64,000 bases of DNA from Saprospiraceae bacterium (GCA_016714985.1 JADKBS010000017.1:133082-197081); one strand, 5' to 3'. Positions 28,648-38,400 are shown, counted from the stretch's first letter. The notes: generated from the sequence alone by a model not told the origin. A program made the numbers and translations.

Positions 28648-30273
28648 TTACATTATTTGAAATTCTGACATTCTAACCATGACAGAAAAAAGGTTCTTTA
28701 ATTTATTTTCAACAGATTGAGCAAGCGCCTGATTAGAGGGGTCGTTAAGGTAATCCGAGTATTCAACCGTCCATTCAAAATCAGGCAATCCCGGTATGAG
28801 AATATCCTTTAAACTGGTTAATTGATTGGCGGTTATTGGATAATTGAACATAATTTCTGCCAATGAATTGACCAGGATATTTGGGTCATTAGCATCAGGT
28901 ATATTATTGACAACATCTAATACCGGGACAAGAGCAGTAATGTTATAATTCACATTGTTAAAGCTGAAACTTCCTCCTTCTGCCATTAGTCTGCAAAACT
29001 CATGACGCTTAGGAATTAACAGGTTGTTTATCCACAATTTGTCAAACTGGGGCGCTTGGTAATAGGCTTGCCAACCTGCTACATTTGGGTGAAAAAAAAC
29101 TGCTTGCTCTAGGTCGGCACACATGGCATAGAAATTATAGGCATGGTCATACTCATCTTCCACGTCTCCTTGCGGTGGATTTATACCCAACCCTCTTGTG
29201 GCGGACATTATCAAGTCAATCGGGCTTTTAATCATACAAGCCGTAGCGTTATAAAAATGTTCCGATTTTAAAAGAACTTGTAGTGCGGGAGCAATTTCGT
29301 AATCATTGTTCCTCAAAATAAGTGCTAAGGGCTCAATAATATTTGTTTCTATCTCTGCTGTAATGTCATGATGGACAAACCAACGATACAATTTCCTCAT
29401 GATGAAACGGGAGCATTCATTTTGCTGGAAAATGACATCAATTAAATCCCTATATTCCTGAGCACCGTTTTCTGAAATCACCGCATTGTTGAATCGGAAA
29501 GACAATTGTTTACTGCCCGGCGTATGTCTGCTTGCCGTAAACTGCGCAGTTAGCGTGTTTGCGTTGGCAATTGGAGCAACTTGCCAACCCGTTAGCACTC
29601 TTGCCATTGCGACGACATCAGCTTCCGTAAAATTGGAATAATCTCCTGGCGCTACCAATTCACCCTTCCCGATGGTAAATAATTCCAATAATTCCCTTGA
29701 ATAGTTTTCATTTGGGGCAACATTGGTGTTTTCTGCCCCACTGAGATACAGCAACATACCAGTATCAATGGTGACTTCTTTTGTCAATTCCTTGAAATTA
29801 CCAAGCGCAAAGCTGCGGAGCAATTTATAATAGATATACTCCCTATGCGCAATCGTGCCATCAGCGACGACAAAATGATTGTGCCAGAACAGCGCCAATT
29901 TCTCTCTGATGGAGATATTGGAATAGTGCATCTGCAATATCGTCCAAGAATAAAGCGACTTGCTTCTTGAACGCAGAATCCGGTTGCGAAGCATAGGTGG
30001 ATTGATATTCGGAAAAGGGGCGGCGTTTACCCAAGTCTGCCCGTAGGTTGCACCCGGGTCGTTCAGTTGGTTGCCCCCAGTGCCATCAGGAATGGATTTT
30101 AAAGGAGGGGAAGGCATGGGTAATGGAGTAAAAAGCTGGTCAATTGTACCACTCAATCCTAAATTGACAGCTGTGTTTACCATTTGGATAGATGGCCCAA
30201 AGGTGGTTCGCCTCAATAAATGTCTGGCTTGAATTGAGGTCCAGTTTCCCGAATATTCATCTAAGTATGGCAT
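28648..30273 (-). CDS. DUF1800-family protein
   Basis: 541 residues. It contains DUF1800 hallmarks: HLLRRTTFGPS near the N-terminus, LALFWHNHFVV, GMLLYLSGAENTN, NENYSRELLELFTIG, VARVLTGWQ-like and the F-Q-x-NECSRFIMRKLYRWFV region. There is no obvious signal peptide at the chosen start (MPYLDEYSGNWTS). DUF1800 and DUF1501 pairs are widespread in Planctomycetes, Bacteroidota and Proteobacteria, probably acting on an exported substrate; the biochemistry is not established. First gene of the operon. Confidence 0.88.
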   Translation of the reverse strand: MPYLDEYSGNWTSIQARHLLRRTTFGPSIQMVNTAVNLGLSGTIDQLFTPLPMPSPPLKSIPDGTGGNQLNDPGATYGQTWVNAAPFPNINPPMLRNRILRSRSKSLYSWTILQMHYSNISIREKLALFWHNHFVVADGTIAHREYIYYKLLRSFALGNFKELTKEVTIDTGMLLYLSGAENTNVAPNENYSRELLELFTIGKGELVAPGDYSNFTEADVVAMARVLTGWQVAPIANANTLTAQFTASRHTPGSKQLSFRFNNAVISENGAQEYRDLIDVIFQQNECSRFIMRKLYRWFVHHDITAEIETNIIEPLALILRNNDYEIAPALQVLLKSEHFYNATACMIKSPIDLIMSATRGLGINPPQGDVEDEYDHAYNFYAMCADLEQAVFFHPNVAGWQAYYQAPQFDKLWINNLLIPKRHEFCRLMAEGGSFSFNNVNYNITALVPVLDVVNNIPDANDPNILVNSLAEIMFNYPITANQLTSLKDILIPGLPDFEWTVEYSDYLNDPSNQALAQSVENKLKNLFSVMVRMSEFQIM

Positions 30274-30323
30274 AATTTCATTTTTTAAGTCTTTTGAGTG
30301 GCTTTATCAAGGGTTTGTAGCAA

Positions 30324-30570
30324 CTCACAGAATGAAATCTCCCTAAAAACCAGCAAGTTAACCTTCCGCATCGTATTCTCGCCGGTTACACAAGGGGGTT
30401 CAACCTAGAGCGGCAGGTTTTACAGCCTGTCCCGGCTTCGTCCGTTGCTTCGTCCTGCCCTTTAGCAAGGCGGTAGATTTTCAAGTCAGTCCTCTTTGCA
30501 TGGTTGCGAAATCGCTGCTAATTAATGGCGGTTTTTTTGAAATGTCAAAGTCTTGCCTTTGAAGATTGAC
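30324..30570. repeat. Dispersed repeat, copy B (upstream of DUF1800 operon)
   Basis: Diverged second copy of the element at 24286-24610, sharing the 45-bp block (from 30324) and the 130-bp block (30436-30570), with a middle of only about 67 bp. It fills most of the 327-bp gap 30274-30600, in which no gene is seen. CCGCCATTAATTAGCAGC on the minus strand could fold into a hairpin with its flanks. Confidence 0.8.
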
Positions 30571-30600
30571 ACTTGGCCTGACCGACACCTCCATTTTACA

Positions 30601-31884
30601 TCACACCTCCTCCACTACCTTCTTCAAAATCACCTTGTCAATCTTCGCCCCGTCCCTGTCCACGATTTCGAACTGGTGCCCGTGGTGCTCGAACGACTCG
30701 CCTACCTCTGGCAACCGCTCCAATTTATGGAAGATAAAGCCTGCCACGGTGCTAAAGAAGGGGTTGTTTTCCACCAAAAAATCATCTTGCAGGAAATGGT
30801 TGAGGTCGGCCACTGGCACATGTCCACTGATGAGAAGGGAGCCATCTTCCCGCCGGAGGATGCCCGTAGGCTCGTCGTCGGTATCGGGCAGGTCGCCCAC
30901 GAGCGCCTCAGAGATGTCGTGCAGGGTGACCACGCCCTCGAAGGCGCCCATCTCGTCAATCACGATGCCGAAATAGCAGCGCTTTTTCTTGAAATGGTGC
31001 AGCACGTCAATGGCAAACTGGTTCTCCGGCACAAAGAGCGGCTCCCGCACGATGCTCTTGATGTTGAAGTCCGCCTCGTTTTTCATGGCAAAAAAATCAC
31101 GGGCGTGCAGGTGACCCAGGATGCGGTCGTAGCTGCCCTCACCCACTGGGAAATGGGTGCGGTGGCTCTGGCGCAGCATTTTCTCAATCGTTTCGAGGGG
31201 GTCGGTCACGTCCACCCATTCCACTTCGAGGCGGTGGGTCATCAGGGTCTTGGCCCGTAAGTCACTGAAAGACAGCACGTTGCCGTGTATTTCTGTTTCT
31301 TCCTTGTCGAGCAGGCCCTGCCGCCCGGCGGTCTTGATGACGTAGCGCAATTCTTCCTGCGTGATTTTTTCCTCATCGGCTGGCTTGATGCCAAAGATTT
31401 TGAAAACCACCGCCGTGCTCGCCGTCAGCAACCAAACGAAGGGGCTGGTAATGCGGCTGAACACCCGGATGAACCCCGCCATGGCCAATGCCACCGGCTC
31501 GGCGAACTTCATGGCCAAGGTCTTGGGTATCAGCTCCCCAATGACGATGGACAGGTAGGTGATGAGCGCCACCACGCAGACGTAGGCGACGGTATGGGCG
31601 TAGGGCCGTAGCACCTCCACCTGCTCCACCACCGGGCGGAAATTGTCGGTGAGCGTGGCACCGCCATATACGCCGGACACGATGCCGATGAGCGTGATGC
31701 CGATTTGCACCGCCGAGAGGAAGCCTTCGGGGTTTTTCAGCAGTTCGAGCACGGTCTTGGCCTTGGCGTTGCCCGCCTCGGCGAGCTGCACCATGCGCTG
31801 CTTCTTGACGGAGACCAGTGCGATTTCCGACAGGGCGAAAATGGCGTTGATGAAGTTGAAAAGGAGGATGATTAGGAGTTCCAA
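30601..31884 (-). CDS. CNNM/CorC-HlyC-type membrane protein (hemolysin family)
   Basis: 427 residues. The N-terminal DUF21/CNNM membrane domain (about 1-190) contains GFLSAVQIGITLIGIVSG and IGELIPKTLAM; a pair of CBS domains (about 200-320) follows (MTHRLEVEWVDV, FGIVIDEMGAFEGVVTLHDI) and a CorC_HlyC domain (about 340-427). Members are linked to Mg2+/Co2+ efflux; older annotation calls them hemolysins. All domains are intact and the length is typical. It is followed upstream by the thioredoxin-like gene on the same strand with 38 nt between, so co-transcription is possible. Confidence 0.9.
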   Translation of the reverse strand: MELLIILLFNFINAIFALSEIALVSVKKQRMVQLAEAGNAKAKTVLELLKNPEGFLSAVQIGITLIGIVSGVYGGATLTDNFRPVVEQVEVLRPYAHTVAYVCVVALITYLSIVIGELIPKTLAMKFAEPVALAMAGFIRVFSRITSPFVWLLTASTAVVFKIFGIKPADEEKITQEELRYVIKTAGRQGLLDKEETEIHGNVLSFSDLRAKTLMTHRLEVEWVDVTDPLETIEKMLRQSHRTHFPVGEGSYDRILGHLHARDFFAMKNEADFNIKSIVREPLFVPENQFAIDVLHHFKKKRCYFGIVIDEMGAFEGVVTLHDISEALVGDLPDTDDEPTGILRREDGSLLISGHVPVADLNHFLQDDFLVENNPFFSTVAGFIFHKLERLPEVGESFEHHGHQFEIVDRDGAKIDKVILKKVVEEV

Positions 31885-31922
31885 AGGATAGTTGATTTAT
31901 TATTAAGTCGCAAATATGTGCA

Positions 31923-33341
31923 TTATCTCACCACCCTCACCAATTCCCTTTCCAGCACCACCTCCGGCACCTCCCCAATCTGCTTGTAAACGATGTTCTT
32001 TTCCTTGTCCAGTAGAATCATACGGGGGTAGGAGCGCACGTTGAGCAGGGTCGAAAAGCGAGACTTCCGCTGCGGGTCGTTCAGCAGCAGCCAGTCTTCG
32101 GGCATCTGCATGGTCTGCGTGAACTCCCAGCACTTGTGCGTCTCCTCCTCGCCGCTTTTTCCACAGACGGAGAGCACTTTCAGGCCCTTCGCCTTGTACT
32201 TTTCGTGCAGGTTTTTCACCACCGGGATTTCCTTTTTGCAATGTCCGCAATCGTAGAGCCAGAACAGCAGCAGCGTGTAGTCGGCAGGCACATCAAGGAT
32301 GGGCACGGGTTTGGCGTCCCGGTCGTAGAGCGTCACGGCGGGGCATTTTTTGCCCACAAAAAGCGGCTCCATGCGGTCGGCGTCGTCCCGGTAGCGGCGC
32401 TGGCGGTCTTCGGAGAGGAAGCCCCATTTGCCACCGTCCAAGTGGGTGCGAACGAGGCGCACAAAAGCCTCGTCGGTGCGGAAACGGCTCATCTTGGCGA
32501 GCGAGTTCATCACGTAACCGACGTAGTATTGATAGGCTTCCACGTTGGGTTGCAGGCGGTTCAGCACGTCCTCGACCATTGCCGCCAGGCTGTCCGGCAC
32601 GGGCGGGGGCAGCTTGGAGAAATAGTAGTCCGTGCGGTCCACCCAAAGCGGGTATTTCAGGAACTGCCCGCCCGATAAATCCATGCGGTCGAAGTAGTGC
32701 TGGCGCAAAAAAGCATGCCGCTCGGCGGCTTCCGACTGCCAGTCTGCATGGAGTTCCGACTGTTGGGGCGGGGTGAGGAACAGCGTCTGGCGCACCAGTT
32801 CCGCCGTGAGCGAGTTGGGGTGTTTTTCCAAAAACGCCTCCTGGTACTGCCGCAGCGCCTCCTGCCCCTGCACGTAGGCCCGGAACGACGGCTCGTCCTG
32901 CATGGATTTCCAATGGTTGGTCAGGTCATCGAGGCTGTCGGTGAGGGCGTAGTAGCGCCGGAAATAGTCGTACAGCACCTCGTTCTCCGCCGACCCCTTC
33001 ACGGTGGTAGAGGATGCCATGCGGAAGAAATCCGTCTCAATGGTAAAGCTGCGCTGCCCCTCCGCCAGCCAGCACGACATAAACTGTTGGCTGCCGCCTT
33101 TTTTGAAAATGATGGCATAAAGCCCCGGCGCCAAAGGCTTGTCGGTAACGAGTTGGAAATAGCCGTCGGCCCCTTTCAGCGCATGGAAGTCAGGCTCGGC
33201 CCGCTTGCCGTAGGTGCTGCCAAACCAGAGCGTGTCGGTGTTGTAGCCGGACATTTTCACCCGGATGTCGCAGGTGAGTTGGGCGGGGAGGGAGGTGGCG
33301 AGGAGGAGAGAGATGGTTAGTATTGATATGAATTTCAACAT
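31923..33341 (-). CDS. Secreted thioredoxin-like protein with DUF5106-type N-terminus
   Basis: 472 residues. The signal peptide ends at SLPAQ. Residues 22-115 look like a DUF4369-type beta domain; about 120-320 is helical, resembling DUF5106; about 330-472 is a TlpA-like thioredoxin fold with active site CGHC at 365-368 (YDCGHCKKEIP) and the cis-Pro loop VRSYPRMILLD. It is probably a periplasmic thiol-disulfide oxidoreductase, as common in Bacteroidota. The active-site cysteines are intact. It shares orientation with the CorC-like gene downstream. Confidence 0.85.
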   Translation of the reverse strand: MLKFISILTISLLLATSLPAQLTCDIRVKMSGYNTDTLWFGSTYGKRAEPDFHALKGADGYFQLVTDKPLAPGLYAIIFKKGGSQQFMSCWLAEGQRSFTIETDFFRMASSTTVKGSAENEVLYDYFRRYYALTDSLDDLTNHWKSMQDEPSFRAYVQGQEALRQYQEAFLEKHPNSLTAELVRQTLFLTPPQQSELHADWQSEAAERHAFLRQHYFDRMDLSGGQFLKYPLWVDRTDYYFSKLPPPVPDSLAAMVEDVLNRLQPNVEAYQYYVGYVMNSLAKMSRFRTDEAFVRLVRTHLDGGKWGFLSEDRQRRYRDDADRMEPLFVGKKCPAVTLYDRDAKPVPILDVPADYTLLLFWLYDCGHCKKEIPVVKNLHEKYKAKGLKVLSVCGKSGEEETHKCWEFTQTMQMPEDWLLLNDPQRKSRFSTLLNVRSYPRMILLDKEKNIVYKQIGEVPEVVLERELVRVVR

Positions 33342-33376
33342 GGCCTAACTTTTAGATGAAGGATTGAAGATGCCTT

Positions 33377-34420
33377 CTATCCTTCGATGATAAAGTGATA
33401 TTTGCCTAAACGACAATTGAGATAAGTTCCATCCTTGGGTGTTATTGCTGGCTGAAAAGTGATGCTGACAGCCACATTCGGGGGTATGATTAGATTGGAA
33501 TTACCATCTTCAAACTCAAGCGATGAATTTAAAACCTGCCCCGTTTCATCCGTAAGATAAAACATGGATGGCAATATCACCTGACTTCTGTCTGAAGTAT
33601 TGCAAACTGTGAGTACACACGTTTCTTCGGCTTCCTTAAAAACCAAATCCAAGTCTTCAGCTTGGACACTTTCGCCCCAATCTATCCATCGGATGGTTTC
33701 TTGGTTTTGGTAAATACTTTTCAGCAGTTCGTCAACATTTGTAAAAGGGTTTACCTCGAAAACCTCACCGTCTTTGGTTGCGAGTTCAGTTTTTTTCCTC
33801 CAACGTAACCAAGCTGCATTCTCGAATGCTGTTGAGTGATGTGGCTGGGTTGTTTTGAAGATGGTCTGATTGGACTTGTCAAAATCTGGCAGGTAGTTCC
33901 GCAAACGGAGTAACCCAGCTACGCACCGTTCTCCCTGACAATTGATTGAAGGGAACTTAGGCTGGTCACTTCCACATTTCACATATTTTCCTGCGTCGTT
34001 CTTGCAATCAGATTTTTCAAAAACCTTGTCGTTTTTCTCAAAATGAAGCAAAAGCCAATGCTCAAATGAGATGCTTGAAAAGGCAATTTTTACACCCATT
34101 TCAGCAGCTTCATCAAAAGTTGTTTCCAGCCCAGGGTGCTTGTCCTTGTCTATCACAATCCAAGCCTCGTCAATCCCTTCGTCGCCATTCAGCTTTTCTC
34201 CAGCTTTGGCACAAAGGCTTTTGTGGTCGGTTTTCACACCTTTTTGACCCGTCAAGCGGATTTCTTCCGAATCGGACTGGTCAGGGTATATACGTATCAC
34301 GACGTTGGCTTCTTCATCAAGCGACTCGCTAAGCGACTTGAAGTACCAATACTCCGTTTCTGTGCCTTCACAAGCTAAATATATGATACGAGGCGGTTGC
34401 TGTTTTTTGCGTTTAGCCAT
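33377..34420 (-). CDS. RloB-like protein (AbiLii type) with C-terminal beta extension
   Basis: 347 residues from ATG 34420, which overlaps the stop of the ATPase gene by 8 nt (ATGGCTAA); this coupling decides the start over a Met at 34456. RloB signatures: ACEGTETEYWYFKSL (17-30), VIDKDKH (89-95) and SISFEHWLLLHF (116-127), consistent with a Toprim-like acidic site. A domain of about 90 residues follows from residue 255, rich in strands (PSMFYLTDETGQVL, LGKYHFIIEG), which normal RloB proteins of about 200-230 residues lack. It is probably the effector of an ATPase-RloB phage-defence pair; target unknown. Confidence 0.82.
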   Translation of the reverse strand: MAKRKKQQPPRIIYLACEGTETEYWYFKSLSESLDEEANVVIRIYPDQSDSEEIRLTGQKGVKTDHKSLCAKAGEKLNGDEGIDEAWIVIDKDKHPGLETTFDEAAEMGVKIAFSSISFEHWLLLHFEKNDKVFEKSDCKNDAGKYVKCGSDQPKFPSINCQGERCVAGLLRLRNYLPDFDKSNQTIFKTTQPHHSTAFENAAWLRWRKKTELATKDGEVFEVNPFTNVDELLKSIYQNQETIRWIDWGESVQAEDLDLVFKEAEETCVLTVCNTSDRSQVILPSMFYLTDETGQVLNSSLEFEDGNSNLIIPPNVAVSITFQPAITPKDGTYLNCRLGKYHFIIEG

Positions 34421-35702
34421 AGATAAACTCGGTTTCCTTAATACGGGGTTTGCCATAAAATTTGCCGCTGATATACCATTTATCTAATGGTGTTGTATCT
34501 CTGACCCCTCCGAAATCTTGTGCGGAATACAGCTCAGTTGCTCCAAACTTATTCTTTTTTGTCAACCAAAACTGGTCTTTTCGGAAACGGTCATCAGCCA
34601 GCATTTGCACATCGTGGGTGGCAAAAAGAAGTTGTGCATTATTGGGATTACTGTCTGGATTGTGGAACAAGCCAACCAAAAAGGCACACAAATCGGGGTG
34701 CAGGCTGCTATTGAGTTCATCAACAACCATAATTCCGCCTTCCGCCAGCCGCAACAGCATCATGCCCCCAATCGTGAACAGCATCCTCGTGCCGCTGGAT
34801 TGGTTTTCCCAAGTGATATCATTGGACAACTTGACCAATTTCCCGTCTTTGAATTCCTCAAAAAAAGTGGAAACGCCAAACCTGTTTTCTTCCATGATAG
34901 CTGCCTTGATTTTAGATGGAAATCCGTCGGGAAAGGCAAAGGCTTCATCCGGGTTTTCTTTGACCGACAATGCTTTTATGCCTGTGTCAGCAACATTTAA
35001 CAGCTTGGCAAGCCGTTCGCTGAAGTTGGGGTCTTGGGTACAACGCTGCTTCACTACGGTTTCCCAAGATTTCAATCGAGTGGCAGCCAGTAAATTTCCA
35101 ACTTCAAAATCCCTAAACCACAAGTAAACTGGTTCCAACTGCTCGTGCGCATCATTGCCCAAAACCGAAAGTGCCAACTTGTTGGCAGGAAATCTACGAG
35201 TCACCTTTGGGCTCAACCTTCCACCTGGTTTGAGCACATGTCCTTCGTTTTTGCTTCGCTCGAATAGCTTGTTCTGGTTCCCATCAGGATACCAATCAAG
35301 CCGCTCGAACAAAACCTCATACTTCGAAAATTGCACTTCATAGACATATTTTATAGCGTCCTTGCCAATGAAAGTCAGCTTAAAAAGTACTGGAGAATCG
35401 GCTGTTTTTGTCTCCAAATCAAGCAAAAACGGCTCATGGCACTCAATTTCATCCCCCGTTTCAAATTGATGGGATTGCCTCACAAAATAGTTCAGCGCAT
35501 GAAATGCCTTCAAGACATTGGATTTGCCAGAGGCATTTGCCCCATAAACGACAGCGGTTTTGAGCAATCGTAAAGTGTCACCTCCATCAATCACTTTTTC
35601 GAAGAAGTTGTTTCGATGGCTTTTGGATGCTCCTGCCTCGAAGGAAAAAGAAGCTACGTCTTTAATCGAGCGAAAATTTGAAACCTCAAACTCAACTATC
35701 AT
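34413..35702 (-). CDS. AAA15/AAA21-type ATPase, RloA/AbiLi-like
   Basis: 429 residues of the ABC/SMC-like AAA ATPase group that opens with IVEFEVSNFRSIKDVASFSF. Walker A GANASGKS is at 54-61. Walker B and the following residues read GGIMVVDELNSSLHP, and the H-loop is LLFATHDVQML. The signature-like region is SSGTRMLFTIGGMMLLRLA. Such ATPases are the sensor subunit in several two-gene abortive-infection systems, including AbiL (AbiLi/AbiLii) and the RloAB pair. It is translationally coupled to the RloB-like gene. A -7-like TATTTTTG box lies on the minus strand at 35735-35742. The pair is AT-richer than the genes to its left, hinting at acquisition. Confidence 0.88.
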   Translation of the reverse strand: MIVEFEVSNFRSIKDVASFSFEAGASKSHRNNFFEKVIDGGDTLRLLKTAVVYGANASGKSNVLKAFHALNYFVRQSHQFETGDEIECHEPFLLDLETKTADSPVLFKLTFIGKDAIKYVYEVQFSKYEVLFERLDWYPDGNQNKLFERSKNEGHVLKPGGRLSPKVTRRFPANKLALSVLGNDAHEQLEPVYLWFRDFEVGNLLAATRLKSWETVVKQRCTQDPNFSERLAKLLNVADTGIKALSVKENPDEAFAFPDGFPSKIKAAIMEENRFGVSTFFEEFKDGKLVKLSNDITWENQSSGTRMLFTIGGMMLLRLAEGGIMVVDELNSSLHPDLCAFLVGLFHNPDSNPNNAQLLFATHDVQMLADDRFRKDQFWLTKKNKFGATELYSAQDFGGVRDTTPLDKWYISGKFYGKPRIKETEFIYG

Positions 35703-35822
35703 GGTGTATTTTTTAAAAAAGTGATTTTTTTATGCAAAAATAACCATTATTTTGAATTTTAGTTGATTGAATTATTGCAAAATCTGCTTTTCTCGAAATT
35801 AACCTTCATCAGCCATTTGAAA

Positions 35823-36415
35823 TCAATACCCCGCCAGCTTCTCCCAATCCTTCATCTCTTTTTTGAAGTTCTTGAAATGCGCCTTGTTGATTTCGTCCAT
35901 GTCGAATTCCGTCGGGTCGAGTTCCCCGCCGAGCCACTCGACCATTTCTTCGTACTCGTCGGTGCCTTTTTTCTTCATGGTTTCTACCAAATCGAGGTAG
36001 CCCCAGATGCCGCCGCAGTCCTCTGGCGGGCAAGCCATTTTCCCGCCAATGAGCACCGGGTAGGTCTTCCCGGCTTCGGGTTCGTGCAGCTTTTTCACCT
36101 CCACGAGGTGTTCCCAACCGTCGCCGAAATCGTATTCATAGACTATTTTGGCTTTGGGGGCATTCAGGATGGCGTTGATTTTGATTTCCCGGCTGTCCTC
36201 CTTTTCGTCAAAATCATCGTCGCCAAAAGGTATCCCGATGCAGCGCTGTACCTGCCCACGATGAACTGGTGCAGGTGGCTGTGCGACCACCCCATCGCAA
36301 ACTGGATGACGTAGTGCAGCTCGTGGAAGTTCATGTCTTCGGGCACAAGTACCCGCCGCCAGATTTTGGGTTTGCTGTCTTTCAGGGTGATGTCGAGTTC
36401 GAGAATTTTTGTCAT
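35823..36415 (-). CDS. Plasmid pRiA4b ORF-3-like family protein (one frame break)
   Basis: About 197 residues after restoring one missing base near 36246. The first frame reads LELDITLKDSKPKIWRRVLV, ELHYVIQFAMGWSHSHLHQF and IVGRYS; the second continues CIGIPFGDDDFDEKEDS, then YEYDFGDGWEHLVEV and CPPEDCGGIWGYLDLV, all hallmarks of PF07929. It is a cytoplasmic protein of unknown function, common in mobile and chromosomal loci. The length fits the family when joined. It lies 120 bp from the ATPase gene, same strand. Confidence 0.85.
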
Positions 36416-36457
36416 GGTGAAATGTTTTTAGTGGGAAAATTCAAGTGCGAAATTCGG

Positions 36458-38257
36458 TCATTTCCGGCGTTTATCCTCATAAAAATCGGTGGGGTCGTTC
36501 AGCCAGACGTATTTGTAGGGCACTTCTTTGTTTTGCTCGAAATCGAAGTGGAAGTGGGTGGTGGTTGTTTTTTGTTCCACAAAATCAAGCCCTATATTAG
36601 CCTCCTTGTTCAATATTGGGATTTTTAAATCAACAACAGGCATGGCGGGCAGTACCTTGTTCCCACGGGAAAATGGGGTGACTTGAAAATAATCGCCTTC
36701 ACCCACGGGACGTGATATTTCGATTTGAAAGGTGGAATCAGAAAGGTCTTTTAACTCAAAAACATAGCTTTCTGGAGGCAGAATCACGCCATAGGTAAAA
36801 TTGGCATATTCCGGCTTCCGCTTCCGCACATAATGCCGCAAATTTCCTTTAGCGACGATGCTATCGCCATAAGCCAAAGGGCTATAACGAATGACCACTT
36901 TGCTTTTGGTCAAATAAGAATGTGAAATAGGAGAACGGACAGCAAGGTGCACTTCAGTGGTGTCGGGCGATTTCGGTCCATATTTTTTCAATAACTGGTA
37001 TTCCAGACCGATTTCCCGCACCGGATATTGCCGCGGATTTTTAACTGCCCAATCTACGAAAGCACTATCGGGAACTGCGGGCAGCCTGATGTTTTTACGG
37101 GGCTGACCCGCCGCTTTTTCAATGGCTTGGTAAGTATTAAGTTCGACATTTTTTTGAAAACTATAATAATCTGAGCTATTGGGGTACAAGCTTAATGGGT
37201 CGTAACCATATTCATAATAAACGGGGTAAGGCGAGAGGCTATCTATCATCTGCCCGTCGAGCCAGACATTGCTTTCCCAAGGTGAAAGAAGGAAAAAGAT
37301 AGCGGATGTGCCTTTGGTGGGAAGGTAAATCTGTCCATGCGACATATCTTGGGATATTCCACCAAGCTGGCCACCACTCACAATAATTTCAATAACTTCA
37401 TGTTCTATTTCTCCTTTAAAAACCCGGTTTACTTCAACCAAGCGGCTCGTCCATATCCCTTTTGATTTTGGAAAATATGCACTCCCATTGTCAATCACAG
37501 TCCCCTCAATGACAATCGGGCTTGTTCCCACCTTGGCCGCAAGCGGCGTACACCCGTGCCAACTGTACATTTCGGAGAGCGTCGCCTCGCCTGTGCGCAT
37601 ATCAATGGATATTTTTTGTGTGCCGCAATCGTCGTTTACACGCTTTTCGATTTCCCAAACCCAGTCTCGGTGGCTCATAGAACTAGACATGACATGCTCA
37701 TCATCCACAAATCCTGAATCTTTGGCTATTTGCAGGGCGATACGTTCATTCGTTACTTTAAATTGGCAAAGAGACGGGTTTTCCTTGCAGTTTAAAAGTC
37801 TGGTTGGAAATGAAGATTTAATGACCTGGCCAGTTTCTTGGTCTATCGTGAAATAAAAGCTATAATTTCGATGCTTGATTTTTCGCCTCCTTCGAATATC
37901 CTCAACAAAAAATCGAAAGGTGAACTCACAACTTGTTTTCCGGACATCTGCTGCATTCCATAGTTCCATGTCCACTCTTTTGCAATAGACTTTTGCTCCT
38001 AGTTGGTCAAGCATATACTGCCTTGACAACCGAAACAAAGAATCTATCTTGGTTTTTTTAGCAGCATTTTTCATCCTCTCATAGGCAATTTTATTGCTTC
38101 TCATGCTAAACGTATCGCCACTTTCCAAATACTGCTCCCACAACAAATTCACCGTAGAATCCATCGAAATATCGAGCGGCAGCGGGCATTGGGCAGCCAG
38201 CCGGGGCATTGCCCACAGCAGCAAACAGAAAATAGAGATATTGAATTTTAAGGCCAT
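36458..38257 (-). CDS. Unrecognised secreted protein, 599 aa
   Basis: The signal peptide ends at RLAAQ, followed by CPLPLDISMD. No catalytic motif or known domain was recognised. The N-terminal third has a pattern of paired strands with conserved WVWEIEKRVNDDCG, reminiscent of PepSY-like folds (inference only). The middle includes SPIVIEGTVIDNGSAYF and VNRVFKGEIEHEVIEIIVSGG, as in proteins that carry a cysteine-rich or netrin-like strand domain. It ends in a Lys/Arg tail (DPTDFYEDKRRK), not a T9SS sorting domain. Single gene, 42 nt from the pRiA4b-like gene. Confidence 0.65.
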   Translation of the reverse strand: MALKFNISIFCLLLWAMPRLAAQCPLPLDISMDSTVNLLWEQYLESGDTFSMRSNKIAYERMKNAAKKTKIDSLFRLSRQYMLDQLGAKVYCKRVDMELWNAADVRKTSCEFTFRFFVEDIRRRRKIKHRNYSFYFTIDQETGQVIKSSFPTRLLNCKENPSLCQFKVTNERIALQIAKDSGFVDDEHVMSSSMSHRDWVWEIEKRVNDDCGTQKISIDMRTGEATLSEMYSWHGCTPLAAKVGTSPIVIEGTVIDNGSAYFPKSKGIWTSRLVEVNRVFKGEIEHEVIEIIVSGGQLGGISQDMSHGQIYLPTKGTSAIFFLLSPWESNVWLDGQMIDSLSPYPVYYEYGYDPLSLYPNSSDYYSFQKNVELNTYQAIEKAAGQPRKNIRLPAVPDSAFVDWAVKNPRQYPVREIGLEYQLLKKYGPKSPDTTEVHLAVRSPISHSYLTKSKVVIRYSPLAYGDSIVAKGNLRHYVRKRKPEYANFTYGVILPPESYVFELKDLSDSTFQIEISRPVGEGDYFQVTPFSRGNKVLPAMPVVDLKIPILNKEANIGLDFVEQKTTTTHFHFDFEQNKEVPYKYVWLNDPTDFYEDKRRK

Positions 38258-38308
38258 GCAGTGCAGGTTTTTGGTTTTTGAAAATCAAAAATATGGAAAA
38301 CGTCCGGA

Positions 38309-38346
38309 GCACGTTTACTAAACCTTCAAGGTTTTAGTAAACGTGC
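38309..38346 (-). terminator. Hairpin after the efflux operon
   Basis: GCACGTTTACTAAACCTT and its near-perfect complement (38328-38346) form an 18-bp stem just past the end of the outer-membrane efflux gene. No long T-run is present, so termination is inferred from position. Confidence 0.55.
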
Positions 38347-38400
38347 ATCCCAATTTCTCAATTTCCAATTTCCAATTTCCTAATTTCCCAATTTCCACTT

